From Sphingomonas citricola (GTDB taxonomy: Bacteria; Pseudomonadota; Alphaproteobacteria; Sphingomonadales; Sphingomonadaceae), in contig NZ_JAHXZM010000001.1 in assembly GCF_019429535.1 (NCBI RefSeq), positions 186,001 to 250,000 of the forward strand: 64,000 bases of DNA, given 5' to 3'. Shown here piece after piece: positions 43,653-51,488 of this stretch. Position numbers and translations under genes: made by a program. Positions within the stretch are counted from its first letter, which is position 1, and every line of letters begins with the position of its first letter. The notes beneath the pieces are model-generated. The model was not told the origin of the DNA. It saw only the letters and a list, made by a program, of their open reading frames with translations, and did no database searches.

Positions 43653-46103
43653 TTAGAAGTTCACGCGCGCGTTGACGCCGTAATAGCGGTCCGCCTCGCG
43701 CGGGATGATGTAGCGGTAGCTGCCGCCCGGCCCACCCGAGGTGATCGCCGCGGCGAAGCTCTGGTCGAACAGGTTCTTGACCTGGAAGTTCACGCGGAAG
43801 CGGTCGTTCGCCTCGACGATCCCGGCCTGCACGTCGACGAGGCCGTAGCCCTTGATCGTGGTCGCGTCGCGCACCGCCTGGCTCGCGTCGAGCTGCGACA
43901 ATTGCTTCGACTGGTACGACCCCTGCGCGCCCAGCGCGAAATCGACCGCGCCGCCGGTGCGCAGGCGATAGTCGGCGCCGAGCGAGCCCTTCCACTTCGG
44001 TGCGTAGGCGAGCGTGGTGCCGTTCGGGACCACCCCCGTCGTCGCGCCGTTGGTCGGTACGCGGAACTGGTCGATATGCGCGTCGGTATAGGCAAGGCCA
44101 CCCGAGAACGACAGGTCGCGCACCGGCTGGAACAACAGGTCGAGCTCGCCGCCGCGCGTCGAGATCTGCCCCGCGTTCGTGAAGCGCGTGACGAGCACGC
44201 CCTCGATCACGTCGGGGTTGTTCGCCTGGAAGTTATAATATTTGGCGTAATAACCCGCGAGGTTGATCACCAGCTTGCCGCCGAACAACGTGTTCTTCAG
44301 CCCGACCTCGTAGCTGTCGGCCGTCTCGGGCTGGATCACGTTGGTGCCGGTGCCGGTCAGGTTGTAGAAGATGTTGAACGCCGGACCCTTGTACCCGCGC
44401 GAATAGGTCGCGTAGGCGGTCGACTGCCGCACGATGTCATACTGCAAGCCGACGCGGCCCGACCAATTGTCGTTGGTCGTCTTGCCGCGGAACGGCACGC
44501 CGTTCGAGGCGGGCACCGCCTGCGTCGCCGCCGTCACCGGCGACACACCCGCGCGGACGAGGCGGACATATTCGTTGTACACGCCCTGGTCGAAATTGGG
44601 CGAGATGCCCGGTCCCGTCAGCGCGGTCTGGCGGCTGTGGAACACGTCCAACTGGTCGGTCGTGTAACGCACCCCGACGATGCCGCGCAGCCGGTCGGTG
44701 AAGTTGAGCGTCCCCTGACCGAAGAAGGCGAGGTTCTTAAACACCGATCCGAACACCGCGGTGCCGGTCGGGCGCGTGACGGTCAGCCCCGCGGTCGAGC
44801 ACGGCACCGGGACGACCGGGGCAGGGGTGCACACCACGTCGCTGCGCGTGAAGGTCCGCGTCGTCTCCGCGCGCGAGTAGAACGCGCCCAGCACGTAGGA
44901 GAAGAACTGGTCCGACGGGCTCGTCAGCCGCACTTCCTGCGTGATCGTGTTCGACGTCTGCGGGCCGACGTCGTGCAACTGGTTGAACGTCGTATACGCG
45001 CGCGGCAGCCAGTCGCCGTCGCGGATCTCGGTGTTGTCGTATTCGCGGTACGATCCGATGTAGGTGATCGTCTGGTTGCCCAGCGTCCAGTCGGCCTGAC
45101 CCGACACGCCCCAGCTCTTCTCGTCGGTGTGCGTGATCAGGTCCTGATTGACCCGCCGCGTGCGATCACCCTGCGGCGTCGGCAGCACGCCCGAATTGAT
45201 GAAGCCGTTGACCTGCGCGACCGTAGTGGCGTTGGTCACGGTCGGGCCGGTCCCGATTACCTCGGCGCAGCAATCGTCCTTCGATTCGCGGTAATCGCCG
45301 ATGATCGTGATCGTCAGGTCCGGCGTCGGATCGGCGACGATCATCCCGCGCACGCCCCAATGGTCGTACCCGTTGACACGGCGACCGCCATAGGCGTTGT
45401 TGCGGATGTTGCCGTCGTAATTGCCGTAGAAGCCGGTGACGCGCGCGGCGATGCCTTCGCTCAGTGGCAGGTCGAGCGCGCCGCGGACGCGGTATTCGTT
45501 GCCGTTGCCGAAATAATAGCCGCCGTCGACGAAGCCGCCGAAGTCCTTGCCCGGCCGCTTGGTGACGATGTTGATGACGCCAGCCGATGTGTTCTTGCCG
45601 AACAACGTACCCTGCGGCCCGCGCAGCACCTCCAGCCGATCGATGTCGATCAGGTCGCTGAACGCCTCGCCCGCGCGGCTGTAGACGACGCCGTCGACGA
45701 CCGTGGAGATCGACGGCTCGCCCGCGATCGAGAAGGTTGAGGTGCCGACGCCGCGCAGGAACAGCGACTGGTTGATCGCGGTGCCCGATTTGCGGAAGTT
45801 GAGCGTGGGGACGAGGTACTGCGCGCCCTCGAGGTTGACCGCGCCCTTCGCCGCGATCGCGTCGCCCGACAGGACCGACACCGCGATCGGCACGTCCTGC
45901 AACCGCTCGGACCTTTTCTGCGCGGTGACGATGATGTCGCCGGGTTCGTTCGACGGGTTCTGCGTCGCGGTGTCGGTGCCGACATCGCCCGCCGCGGTGG
46001 CGCTGCCGGTACCGGTCGTCGTCTCGGGCGTGCCCGTCTGCGCCACCGCGGGCACGGCCAATAGCGCGAGCCACGCGGTGCCCAGGCTCAACATCGTCTT
46101 CAT
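43653..46103 (-). CDS. TonB-dependent receptor of the sulfonate cluster
   Basis: An 816-residue outer-membrane receptor. A signal peptide ends AVAQ, an acidic/Thr-rich linker follows, and the plug starts at about residue 57 (DIIVTAQKRSERLQDVPIA) with FLRGVGTSTFS and LEVLRGPQGTLFGKNTSAGV. The barrel ends with VNARVNF. It has a clear GGGAGGG ribosome-binding site. It lies 79 bases downstream of the Gfo/Idh gene on the same strand, with a LacI-type operator in that gap, so it is probably the outer-membrane entry route for the cluster substrate, for instance a sulfoquinovosyl glyceride too large for porins. Confidence 0.9.
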   Translation of the reverse strand: MKTMLSLGTAWLALLAVPAVAQTGTPETTTGTGSATAAGDVGTDTATQNPSNEPGDIIVTAQKRSERLQDVPIAVSVLSGDAIAAKGAVNLEGAQYLVPTLNFRKSGTAINQSLFLRGVGTSTFSIAGEPSISTVVDGVVYSRAGEAFSDLIDIDRLEVLRGPQGTLFGKNTSAGVINIVTKRPGKDFGGFVDGGYYFGNGNEYRVRGALDLPLSEGIAARVTGFYGNYDGNIRNNAYGGRRVNGYDHWGVRGMIVADPTPDLTITIIGDYRESKDDCCAEVIGTGPTVTNATTVAQVNGFINSGVLPTPQGDRTRRVNQDLITHTDEKSWGVSGQADWTLGNQTITYIGSYREYDNTEIRDGDWLPRAYTTFNQLHDVGPQTSNTITQEVRLTSPSDQFFSYVLGAFYSRAETTRTFTRSDVVCTPAPVVPVPCSTAGLTVTRPTGTAVFGSVFKNLAFFGQGTLNFTDRLRGIVGVRYTTDQLDVFHSRQTALTGPGISPNFDQGVYNEYVRLVRAGVSPVTAATQAVPASNGVPFRGKTTNDNWSGRVGLQYDIVRQSTAYATYSRGYKGPAFNIFYNLTGTGTNVIQPETADSYEVGLKNTLFGGKLVINLAGYYAKYYNFQANNPDVIEGVLVTRFTNAGQISTRGGELDLLFQPVRDLSFSGGLAYTDAHIDQFRVPTNGATTGVVPNGTTLAYAPKWKGSLGADYRLRTGGAVDFALGAQGSYQSKQLSQLDASQAVRDATTIKGYGLVDVQAGIVEANDRFRVNFQVKNLFDQSFAAAITSGGPGGSYRYIIPREADRYYGVNARVNF

Positions 46104-46148
46104 GATTTTTCGTCCCTCCCTAAAACCTACTCTCTCGCTGGAGAATTA

Positions 46149-46162
46149 GGTCAGCGTTGTCA
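46149..46162. promoter_or_regulatory. LacI-type operator 2 (TonB receptor promoter)
   Basis: On the minus strand TGACAACGCTGACC matches 11 of 14 positions of the TGACAACGTTGTCA consensus, with one half-site perfect. It is 46-59 bases before the receptor start and downstream of the Gfo/Idh gene. Confidence 0.6.
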
Positions 46163-46182
46163 CTCAACTTTGCCTTGTGCGT

Positions 46183-47271
46183 CTAGAACCCCAATTCGCT
46201 CATCTCCACGACGCGGTGCTCGCGCGCGCTGATCTCCGCCGCGGTGCCGATCGCGACCGCCATCAACCCGTCGCGCGCGGTGACCTCGACCGCGCCTTCG
46301 CCGCGGACCGCGGCGTTGAAGCGCTGATGCTCGTAGAAGGTCGAGCCGTGATGGCTACCCGCGTTCAGCGCGGCCTCGTCGACGTGGACGGTCGTCCGCT
46401 CGACCTGCTTGGGGTTCATGAACCCGACGCGCGGCGAATAGACGATCTCGCCGTCGGGGATCAGCACGTCGAGCCGCGCCTTGTCACCAACCGCGGTGAT
46501 CTCCTCCTGATTGGTCGCGCCATCGGCGAACATCGACAGGTCGAGCATCGCGCGCACGCCGCTCGCGAAATCGACCGTCGTATAGCTGTTGTCGATGATG
46601 TCGGGCGTGCGGCCGTCGTAGCGCTCGTCCAGATGGTTCACGTCTTGTCCGCCCGAGCAATAGACGCGCACCGCCTCCGACTGCGTGATCAGCCGCATCA
46701 GATCAAAGAAGTGGCAGCATTTTTCGACCATCGTCCCGCCGGTATTCGCGTTGAAGCGGTTCCAGTCGGCGACCTTCTCCAGGAACGGGAAACGGTGCTC
46801 GCGGATCGACAGCATCTTGAGCGTACCGATGCGCCCGCCGTGCACCTGCGCGATGAATTCGGCGGCGGGGGGCATGTAGCGATATTCCATCGCGGTCCAG
46901 AACGGGCGGCCGCTCGCCTCGGCCTGCTCGACGATCCAGCGCGCGTCGGGGATCGTGGTGGCGAGCGGCTTCTCGCAAAGGATCGCCAGCCCCTCGCCGA
47001 ATAGTGGCGTCAACACGTCGCGGTGGGTGTAGTTCGGGCTGGCGACGATCACCGCGTCGACGAGGCCGCTTTTCGCGAGCTCGGCGGAGGAGGCGAACGA
47101 CTGGACGCCCTCCGCGCGCCCACCCAGCGCCTTCTTCGCCCAGCCGAGCGAGCGTTCGATCGGGTCGGCGATCGCGGTCACCACCGCGCCCGGCGTGATC
47201 GCCAGGTTGTTGAGATGCTCGACCCCCATCATGCCGGTGCCGACCAGGCCGTAACGCACTTGCCCTGCCAA
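46183..47271 (-). CDS. Gfo/Idh/MocA family oxidoreductase, candidate NAD-dependent sulfoquinovosidase
   Basis: A 362-residue protein with an N-terminal Rossmann fold (GTGMMG at residues 11-16), the EKPLATT motif with Lys101, EYRYMPP, and a C-terminal sheet domain with a His in VEKCCHFFDLM. It is a sugar-type oxidoreductase of the Gfo/Idh/MocA superfamily. Family GH188 NAD+-dependent sulfoquinovosidases belong to the same superfamily and occur in sulfosugar clusters that lack a GH31 sulfoquinovosidase, as this one does; that role is inference. TTG 47271 is chosen because GGAG lies 8 bases upstream. It could instead be a simple sugar dehydrogenase. Confidence 0.85.
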   Translation of the reverse strand: MAGQVRYGLVGTGMMGVEHLNNLAITPGAVVTAIADPIERSLGWAKKALGGRAEGVQSFASSAELAKSGLVDAVIVASPNYTHRDVLTPLFGEGLAILCEKPLATTIPDARWIVEQAEASGRPFWTAMEYRYMPPAAEFIAQVHGGRIGTLKMLSIREHRFPFLEKVADWNRFNANTGGTMVEKCCHFFDLMRLITQSEAVRVYCSGGQDVNHLDERYDGRTPDIIDNSYTTVDFASGVRAMLDLSMFADGATNQEEITAVGDKARLDVLIPDGEIVYSPRVGFMNPKQVERTTVHVDEAALNAGSHHGSTFYEHQRFNAAVRGEGAVEVTARDGLMAVAIGTAAEISAREHRVVEMSELGF

Positions 47272-47304
47272 AGCCCTTGCTCCTCTCAACTCGTGGTTCT
47301 ACGT

Positions 47305-48222
47305 ATGACAACGATGTCTGAAATCACTCTATCGCCCGAACCACGTCCGCTCGGCAAGAGCGGATTGCTTGTCAGCCCGATTGCATGGGGGATGTGGCGT
47401 TTCGCCGGCGTCTCCCCGGCAGAAGGGCGCGCGCTGATCGAGGCGGCGTTCGACGCCGGGGTCACGCTGTTCGACACCGCCGACATCTACGGCTTCGACG
47501 GCAGCGGCGGGTTCGGTGACGCCGAGTCGCTGCTGGGTGAGGTGTTCGCCGAGACGCCGGGCCTGCGCGACCGCATGGTCCTCGCCACCAAGGGCGGGAT
47601 CACCCCGCCGGTGCCGTACAATTCGAGCGCCGCTTATCTGGCGAAGGCACTCGACGATTCGCTCCGCCGCATGAAGGTCGACTCGGTCGATCTCTACCAG
47701 ATCCACCGCCCCGACATCCTCGCGCACCCGCACGAGGTCGCGCGCGCGCTCGACGACATGGTATCCTCGGGCAAGGTGAAGGCGGTTGGCGTATCGAACT
47801 ACACGCCCGACCAGACGCGCGTGCTCGCCTCGTTCCTGTCGGTGCCGCTCGCCTCGCAGCAGCCCGAATTCTCGCCGCTGTTTCTGGAGCCGCTCACCAA
47901 CGGACTGATCGATCAGGCGATGGAGCTCGACCTCGCGGTGCTCGCCTGGTCGCCGCTCGGCGGCGGGCGGATCGGGACGCCGGGTAACCCGCGCGAGCAG
48001 GCGGTGGCCGACGCGCTAGATACGGTGGCGGCCCGCTTCGGCGTCAGCCGGGCGGCCGCGACCTACAGCTGGATCATGGCGCACCCTGCGCGCGTCATCC
48101 CGATCGTCGGCACGCAGAACACCGCGCGGATCGCCGAACTCGCCGACGCCTTCAAGGTCGGCTGGTCGCGCCAGGATTGGTACGACGTCCTCGTCGCCGC
48201 GCGCGGCGAGCGGCTGCCGTAA
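47305..48222 (+). CDS. Aldo-keto reductase (SmoB-like candidate)
   Basis: A 305-residue NAD(P)H-dependent reductase with the catalytic tetrad Asp57, Tyr62 (LFDTADIYG), Lys96 (MVLATKGG) and His134 (LYQIHRPD). The C-terminus has the cofactor-binding GTQNTARIAEL. In the sulfo-SMO pathway an aldo-keto reductase (SmoB) reduces 6-oxo-glucose to glucose after desulfonation; the same role is proposed here from context. The gene begins an operon with the monooxygenase, flavin reductase, sulfite oxidase and cytochrome genes. Start 47305 or 47314; both lie inside or next to operator 3 and neither has a visible ribosome-binding site. Confidence 0.88.
   Translation: MTTMSEITLSPEPRPLGKSGLLVSPIAWGMWRFAGVSPAEGRALIEAAFDAGVTLFDTADIYGFDGSGGFGDAESLLGEVFAETPGLRDRMVLATKGGITPPVPYNSSAAYLAKALDDSLRRMKVDSVDLYQIHRPDILAHPHEVARALDDMVSSGKVKAVGVSNYTPDQTRVLASFLSVPLASQQPEFSPLFLEPLTNGLIDQAMELDLAVLAWSPLGGGRIGTPGNPREQAVADALDTVAARFGVSRAAATYSWIMAHPARVIPIVGTQNTARIAELADAFKVGWSRQDWYDVLVAARGERLP
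47306..47319. promoter_or_regulatory. LacI-type operator 3 (gfo / aldo-keto reductase divergent region)
   Basis: TGACAACGATGTCT matches 12 of 14 positions of TGACAACGTTGTCA. It overlaps the first codons of the aldo-keto reductase and is about 35 bases before the start of the divergent oxidoreductase gene. Confidence 0.62.
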
Positions 48223-48258
48223 CCGAGCAAAAACAACGAACGAAAAGGGGAGAGGGCG

Positions 48259-49329
48259 ATGAGCGATACCAATCGTGGGCCGTGCGAGATTTCGTGGTTC
48301 TCGGCGCTGTGCGACGACGATTACGAATTCCTCGGCGTCCCCGATCCGCGGCTCAAATCGTCGTGGGAGCATTGCCGCGACATCGTGCAGCAGGCGGAAA
48401 CCGGCGGCTTCGACAACATCCTGCTCCCCTCGGGCTACGCGCTCGGCATCGACACCACCGCCTTCGCCGCCGCGATCGCGACGCTGACGCGCAATATTCA
48501 CCTGCTGATGGCGGTACGCGTCGGCGAAAGCTGGCCGCCGCAGCTCGCGCGGCAGATCGCGACGATCGACCAGATCGCGCGCGGGCGATTGAAGATCAAC
48601 ATCATCTCCTCCGACCTGCCGGGCGAGAAGCTCGCCTCCGCCCCGCGCTACCAGCGGACGGTCGAGGCGATGCAGATCCTGAAGACGCTCCTGAACGGCG
48701 AGCATCTCAATCATCAGGGCGAGTTCTGGAAGCTCGACGTCGACCCCGCTGGCGTGAAGACCTTCTCGGGCAATGCGCCGCCGCTCTATTTCGGCGGCCT
48801 GTCGCCCGACGCGCGCGACGCCGCCGCGCGTGCCTGCGACGTCTATCTGATGTGGCCCGACACGAAGGAGAAGGTCGCGGAGATCATCGCCGACATGACG
48901 AAGCGCGCCGCGAACTACGGCCGGACGCTCCAGTTCGGCTACCGCGCGCACGTCATCGTCCGCGATACCGAGACGGAGGCGCGCGCCTATGCCGACCGCC
49001 TGCTCTCGAAACTCGATGCGGAGGAAGGCGCGCAGATCCGCGCCAAGTCGCTCGACGCGACCTCAATGGGCGTCGCTGCGCAGGCCGCGCTGCGTGAGAA
49101 TGCGTCGGACGACGGCTATGCCGAGGAGAATTTGTGGACCGGCGTCGGCCGCGCGCGCTCGGGTTGCGGTGCCGCGATCGTCGGCGATCCCGATCAGGTG
49201 CTCGCCAAGCTGCAGATGTACCGCGACATGGGAATCGACGCGTTCATCCTGTCGGGCTATCCCCATGCCGCGGAAGCGGACCTGTTCGCGCGTCACGTAT
49301 TGCCGCGGATCGACCACGCACCGCTATAA
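48259..49329 (+). CDS. SsuD-like FMNH2-dependent sulfonate monooxygenase (SmoC-like candidate)
   Basis: A 356-residue bacterial-luciferase-fold monooxygenase. It resembles SsuD along the chain: FDNILLPSG, PPLYFGGLS, FGYRAHVIVRDTETEA (Arg229, His231), NLWTGVGRARSGCGAAIVGD (Arg300) and DAFILSGYPH at 329-336. The Arg and His residues correspond to those that bind the sulfonate and flavin in SsuD; the SsuD Cys54 position is not a Cys here. Such enzymes use FMNH2 and O2 to turn a sulfonate into an aldehyde plus sulfite. With an aldo-keto reductase next door, a sulfosugar is the favoured substrate. Strong ribosome-binding site GGGGAGAGGG. Confidence 0.9.
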   Translation: MSDTNRGPCEISWFSALCDDDYEFLGVPDPRLKSSWEHCRDIVQQAETGGFDNILLPSGYALGIDTTAFAAAIATLTRNIHLLMAVRVGESWPPQLARQIATIDQIARGRLKINIISSDLPGEKLASAPRYQRTVEAMQILKTLLNGEHLNHQGEFWKLDVDPAGVKTFSGNAPPLYFGGLSPDARDAAARACDVYLMWPDTKEKVAEIIADMTKRAANYGRTLQFGYRAHVIVRDTETEARAYADRLLSKLDAEEGAQIRAKSLDATSMGVAAQAALRENASDDGYAEENLWTGVGRARSGCGAAIVGDPDQVLAKLQMYRDMGIDAFILSGYPHAAEADLFARHVLPRIDHAPL

Positions 49330-49355
49330 GGCGGGCGAAGACAAGGAACGTCGCT

Positions 49356-49943
49356 GTGAATAAGCCATTGGTGGTGGGGATCGGCGGCACGATCGGCGGG
49401 CTGTCCTCGACCGAGCGCGCGCTGCGGATCGCGCTGGAGGCGGCGGGCGAGCAGGGGTTCTGCACGCGCCTGTTCGGCGGCGACGCGCTCGCGCGGCTGC
49501 CGCTCTACGATCCCAAGGCGACCAGCCGGACCGACGAGGAACAGGCGTTCGTCGCCGCGGTGCGTCAGGCGTCGGCCGTGATCATCGCGAGCCCCGGCTA
49601 TCACGGCAGCATCTCGGGCGTGGTCAAGAACGCGCTCGACCTGCTCGAGGAAACCGCGCGCGACGCGGAGCGGCCGTACCTCGCCGACGTGCCCGTCGGG
49701 CTGATCGCGACTGCGTATGGCTGGCAGGCGACGGGCTCGACGATCGCGGCGCTGCGCTCGATCGTCCACGCGCTCCGCGGCTGGCCGACGCCGTTTGCCG
49801 CCGCGATCAACAGCCAGGTGACCAAGTTCGACGACGAGGGCGGCGCGAGCGACGCCGCGGTGGTCGAACAGCTACGTCTGGTCGGGCGGCAGGTCGCGCG
49901 CTTTGCTCCCCTGGTGGTGCACGATGCTGCCGCGCTCGCCTGA
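49356..49943 (+). CDS. NAD(P)H-dependent FMN reductase (SsuE-like)
   Basis: A 195-residue flavodoxin-fold reductase. The flavin phosphate loop is seen in VGIGGTIGGLSSTERAL, and SAVIIASPGYHGSISGVVKNALDLL is the conserved flavin-binding stretch of SsuE/NADPH-dependent FMN reductases. It should supply reduced FMN to the monooxygenase encoded 26 bases upstream. It starts with GTG after AAGGAA and overlaps the next gene by 20 bases. In the Agrobacterium sulfo-SMO cluster the flavin reductase is of a different fold as I recall, so this would be a functional replacement. Confidence 0.88.
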   Translation: MNKPLVVGIGGTIGGLSSTERALRIALEAAGEQGFCTRLFGGDALARLPLYDPKATSRTDEEQAFVAAVRQASAVIIASPGYHGSISGVVKNALDLLEETARDAERPYLADVPVGLIATAYGWQATGSTIAALRSIVHALRGWPTPFAAAINSQVTKFDDEGGASDAAVVEQLRLVGRQVARFAPLVVHDAAALA

Positions 49944-51129
49944 TCGGCGCGAAGCACTGACGCTGCTCGGCCTCGGCGGCGCCGGGCTGGCGACCGGTGC
50001 GGCGGCGCAGCAGGTCGACCTCGGCTTCGCGGGCGGCACGCGCCAGCTCTCGGGCGACTGGCCGCAGAAGGGCAGCATGATCGTGCTGCGCGAACGCGCG
50101 CCGCTGCTCGAGACGCCGCTCTCCGCGATGGACGGGCAGGTGTTCACCCCCAACGATCGCTTCTTCGTTCGCTGGCATTATCAGGACATCCCGACCGCGG
50201 TCGACCCTGCCACCTTCCGCCTGCGCGTCGGCGGCGCAGTGCGGCGGCCGGTCGCGCTCTCGCTCGCCGACGTTCATAAGCTGCCGCGCGTCGAGATCGC
50301 GGCGGTCAACCAATGTTCGGGCAATTCGCGCGCCCTGTTCAGCCCCCGCGTCCCCGGCGCGCAATGGGGTGACGGCGCGATCGGCAATGCGCTGTGGAGC
50401 GGAGTTCGCCTGCGCGACGTGCTCGACCTCGCCGGCGTCGCACCCGGCGCGGCGAACGTGCGCGTCTCCGGGCTCGACCGTCCGCCGCCCGGCGCGCCGT
50501 GGTTCGCCAAGTCGCTCAGCGTCGACCATGCACGCGACGGTGAGGTGATGATCGCGCTTGCCATGAACGGCGCGCCGCTGCCGATGCTCAACGGCTATCC
50601 GATCCGCCTGATCGTGCCCGGCTGGTACTCGACCTACTGGGTCAAGGCGCTCGACCGGATCGAGGTGCTGACGGGCGAATACGACAATTACTGGATGACG
50701 AAGGCCTACAAGATCCCCGCGACACCAGACGCGGGCGTGCAGCCGGGCGCGAAGGATTTCCCGACCGTCCCGATCAACCGAATGACGCCGCGCGCCTTCT
50801 TCACCAGCGTCGATCGCGCGACCAAGGTGGTGGCGAACGATCCCTTTTACGTCCGCGGCCTCGCGATGGGCGGGGCGAGCGCGGTCGCGCGCGTCGACCT
50901 GTCGATGGACGCGGGGCGTAGCTGGCACGCCGCACGCCTCGCTCCCGATCAGGGCAAATACGGCTTCCGTCTGTGGGAAGCGACGATCGGCGGATTGCCC
51001 CGCGGCGGTTATCGCCTGTGGGCGCGCTGCACCAACGCTGACGGGCAGACGCAGTCGATGGACGCGATCTGGAACCCGGGCGGCTATATGCGCAGCCAGA
51101 TCGCCTCGGTCGCGGTGACCGCGGCATGA
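49924..51129 (+). CDS. Sulfite oxidase-like molybdopterin oxidoreductase (SorA type)
   Basis: A 401-residue periplasmic enzyme. The N-terminus has a twin-arginine-type signal (SPDRREALTLLGLGGAGL). The Mo-binding Cys131 is in NQCSGNSR, followed by the sulfite-oxidase stretch GYPIRLIVPGWYSTYWVKAL and a C-terminal dimerisation domain (MGGASAVARVDLSMDAGRSW). It probably oxidises sulfite to sulfate and passes electrons to the cytochrome encoded next. This would remove the sulfite made by the monooxygenase once exported. ATG 49924 begins the signal peptide; its stop overlaps the cytochrome start (ATGA). Confidence 0.9.
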   Translation: MLPRSPDRREALTLLGLGGAGLATGAAAQQVDLGFAGGTRQLSGDWPQKGSMIVLRERAPLLETPLSAMDGQVFTPNDRFFVRWHYQDIPTAVDPATFRLRVGGAVRRPVALSLADVHKLPRVEIAAVNQCSGNSRALFSPRVPGAQWGDGAIGNALWSGVRLRDVLDLAGVAPGAANVRVSGLDRPPPGAPWFAKSLSVDHARDGEVMIALAMNGAPLPMLNGYPIRLIVPGWYSTYWVKALDRIEVLTGEYDNYWMTKAYKIPATPDAGVQPGAKDFPTVPINRMTPRAFFTSVDRATKVVANDPFYVRGLAMGGASAVARVDLSMDAGRSWHAARLAPDQGKYGFRLWEATIGGLPRGGYRLWARCTNADGQTQSMDAIWNPGGYMRSQIASVAVTAA

Positions 51130-51470
51130 GGGCGCTGATCGTCGCGAGCGCTGCGCTGCTCACCGCCTGCTCGGCCGAACCCGGCGCGACGCCGACGAAG
51201 GTGGAGGGCGCGCTCCAGCCGGTCAGCATCACGCTGCCCGCGGAAACCGCCGCGCTGCCCGCGACCCCGGCGGGGGAGCTCGTCACGCAGCGCTGCACTG
51301 CCTGCCACTCCGCCGACATGATCGCGCGCCAGCCGCCGCTGACGGCCGAGAAGTGGCAGGCGACCGTCACCAAGATGCGCGAAGCCTATCATGCGCCGAT
51401 CACCCCGGCCGACGAGCCCGCCATCGTCGCTGCGCTCGTCACCTTGCAGGGTGCACCGCCCCCACGCTAA
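51126..51470 (+). CDS. Small mono-haem cytochrome c lipoprotein (SorB-like)
   Basis: A 114-residue protein with a lipobox (LLTAC, Cys16) and one haem c site, CTACH at residues 57-61; Met84 in VTKMREAYH could be the sixth ligand. Its position right after the SorA-like gene with overlapping start and stop fits the SorAB sulfite dehydrogenase layout, where SorB takes electrons from the molybdenum subunit. It is probably anchored to a membrane facing the periplasm. It ends the proposed operon, meeting the convergent antiporter gene. Confidence 0.87.
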   Translation: MRALIVASAALLTACSAEPGATPTKVEGALQPVSITLPAETAALPATPAGELVTQRCTACHSADMIARQPPLTAEKWQATVTKMREAYHAPITPADEPAIVAALVTLQGAPPPR

Positions 51471-51488
51471 CCACGAATATGCTGACGC

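Noticed and set aside
43902..45740. 612-codon plus-strand ORF opposite the cluster TonB receptor
   Set aside because: Antisense shadow; the receptor has plug and barrel motifs and a strong ribosome-binding site.
47023..47304. N-terminal extension of the aldo-keto reductase
   Set aside because: It runs antisense to the start of the oxidoreductase gene and is not like any reductase N-terminus.
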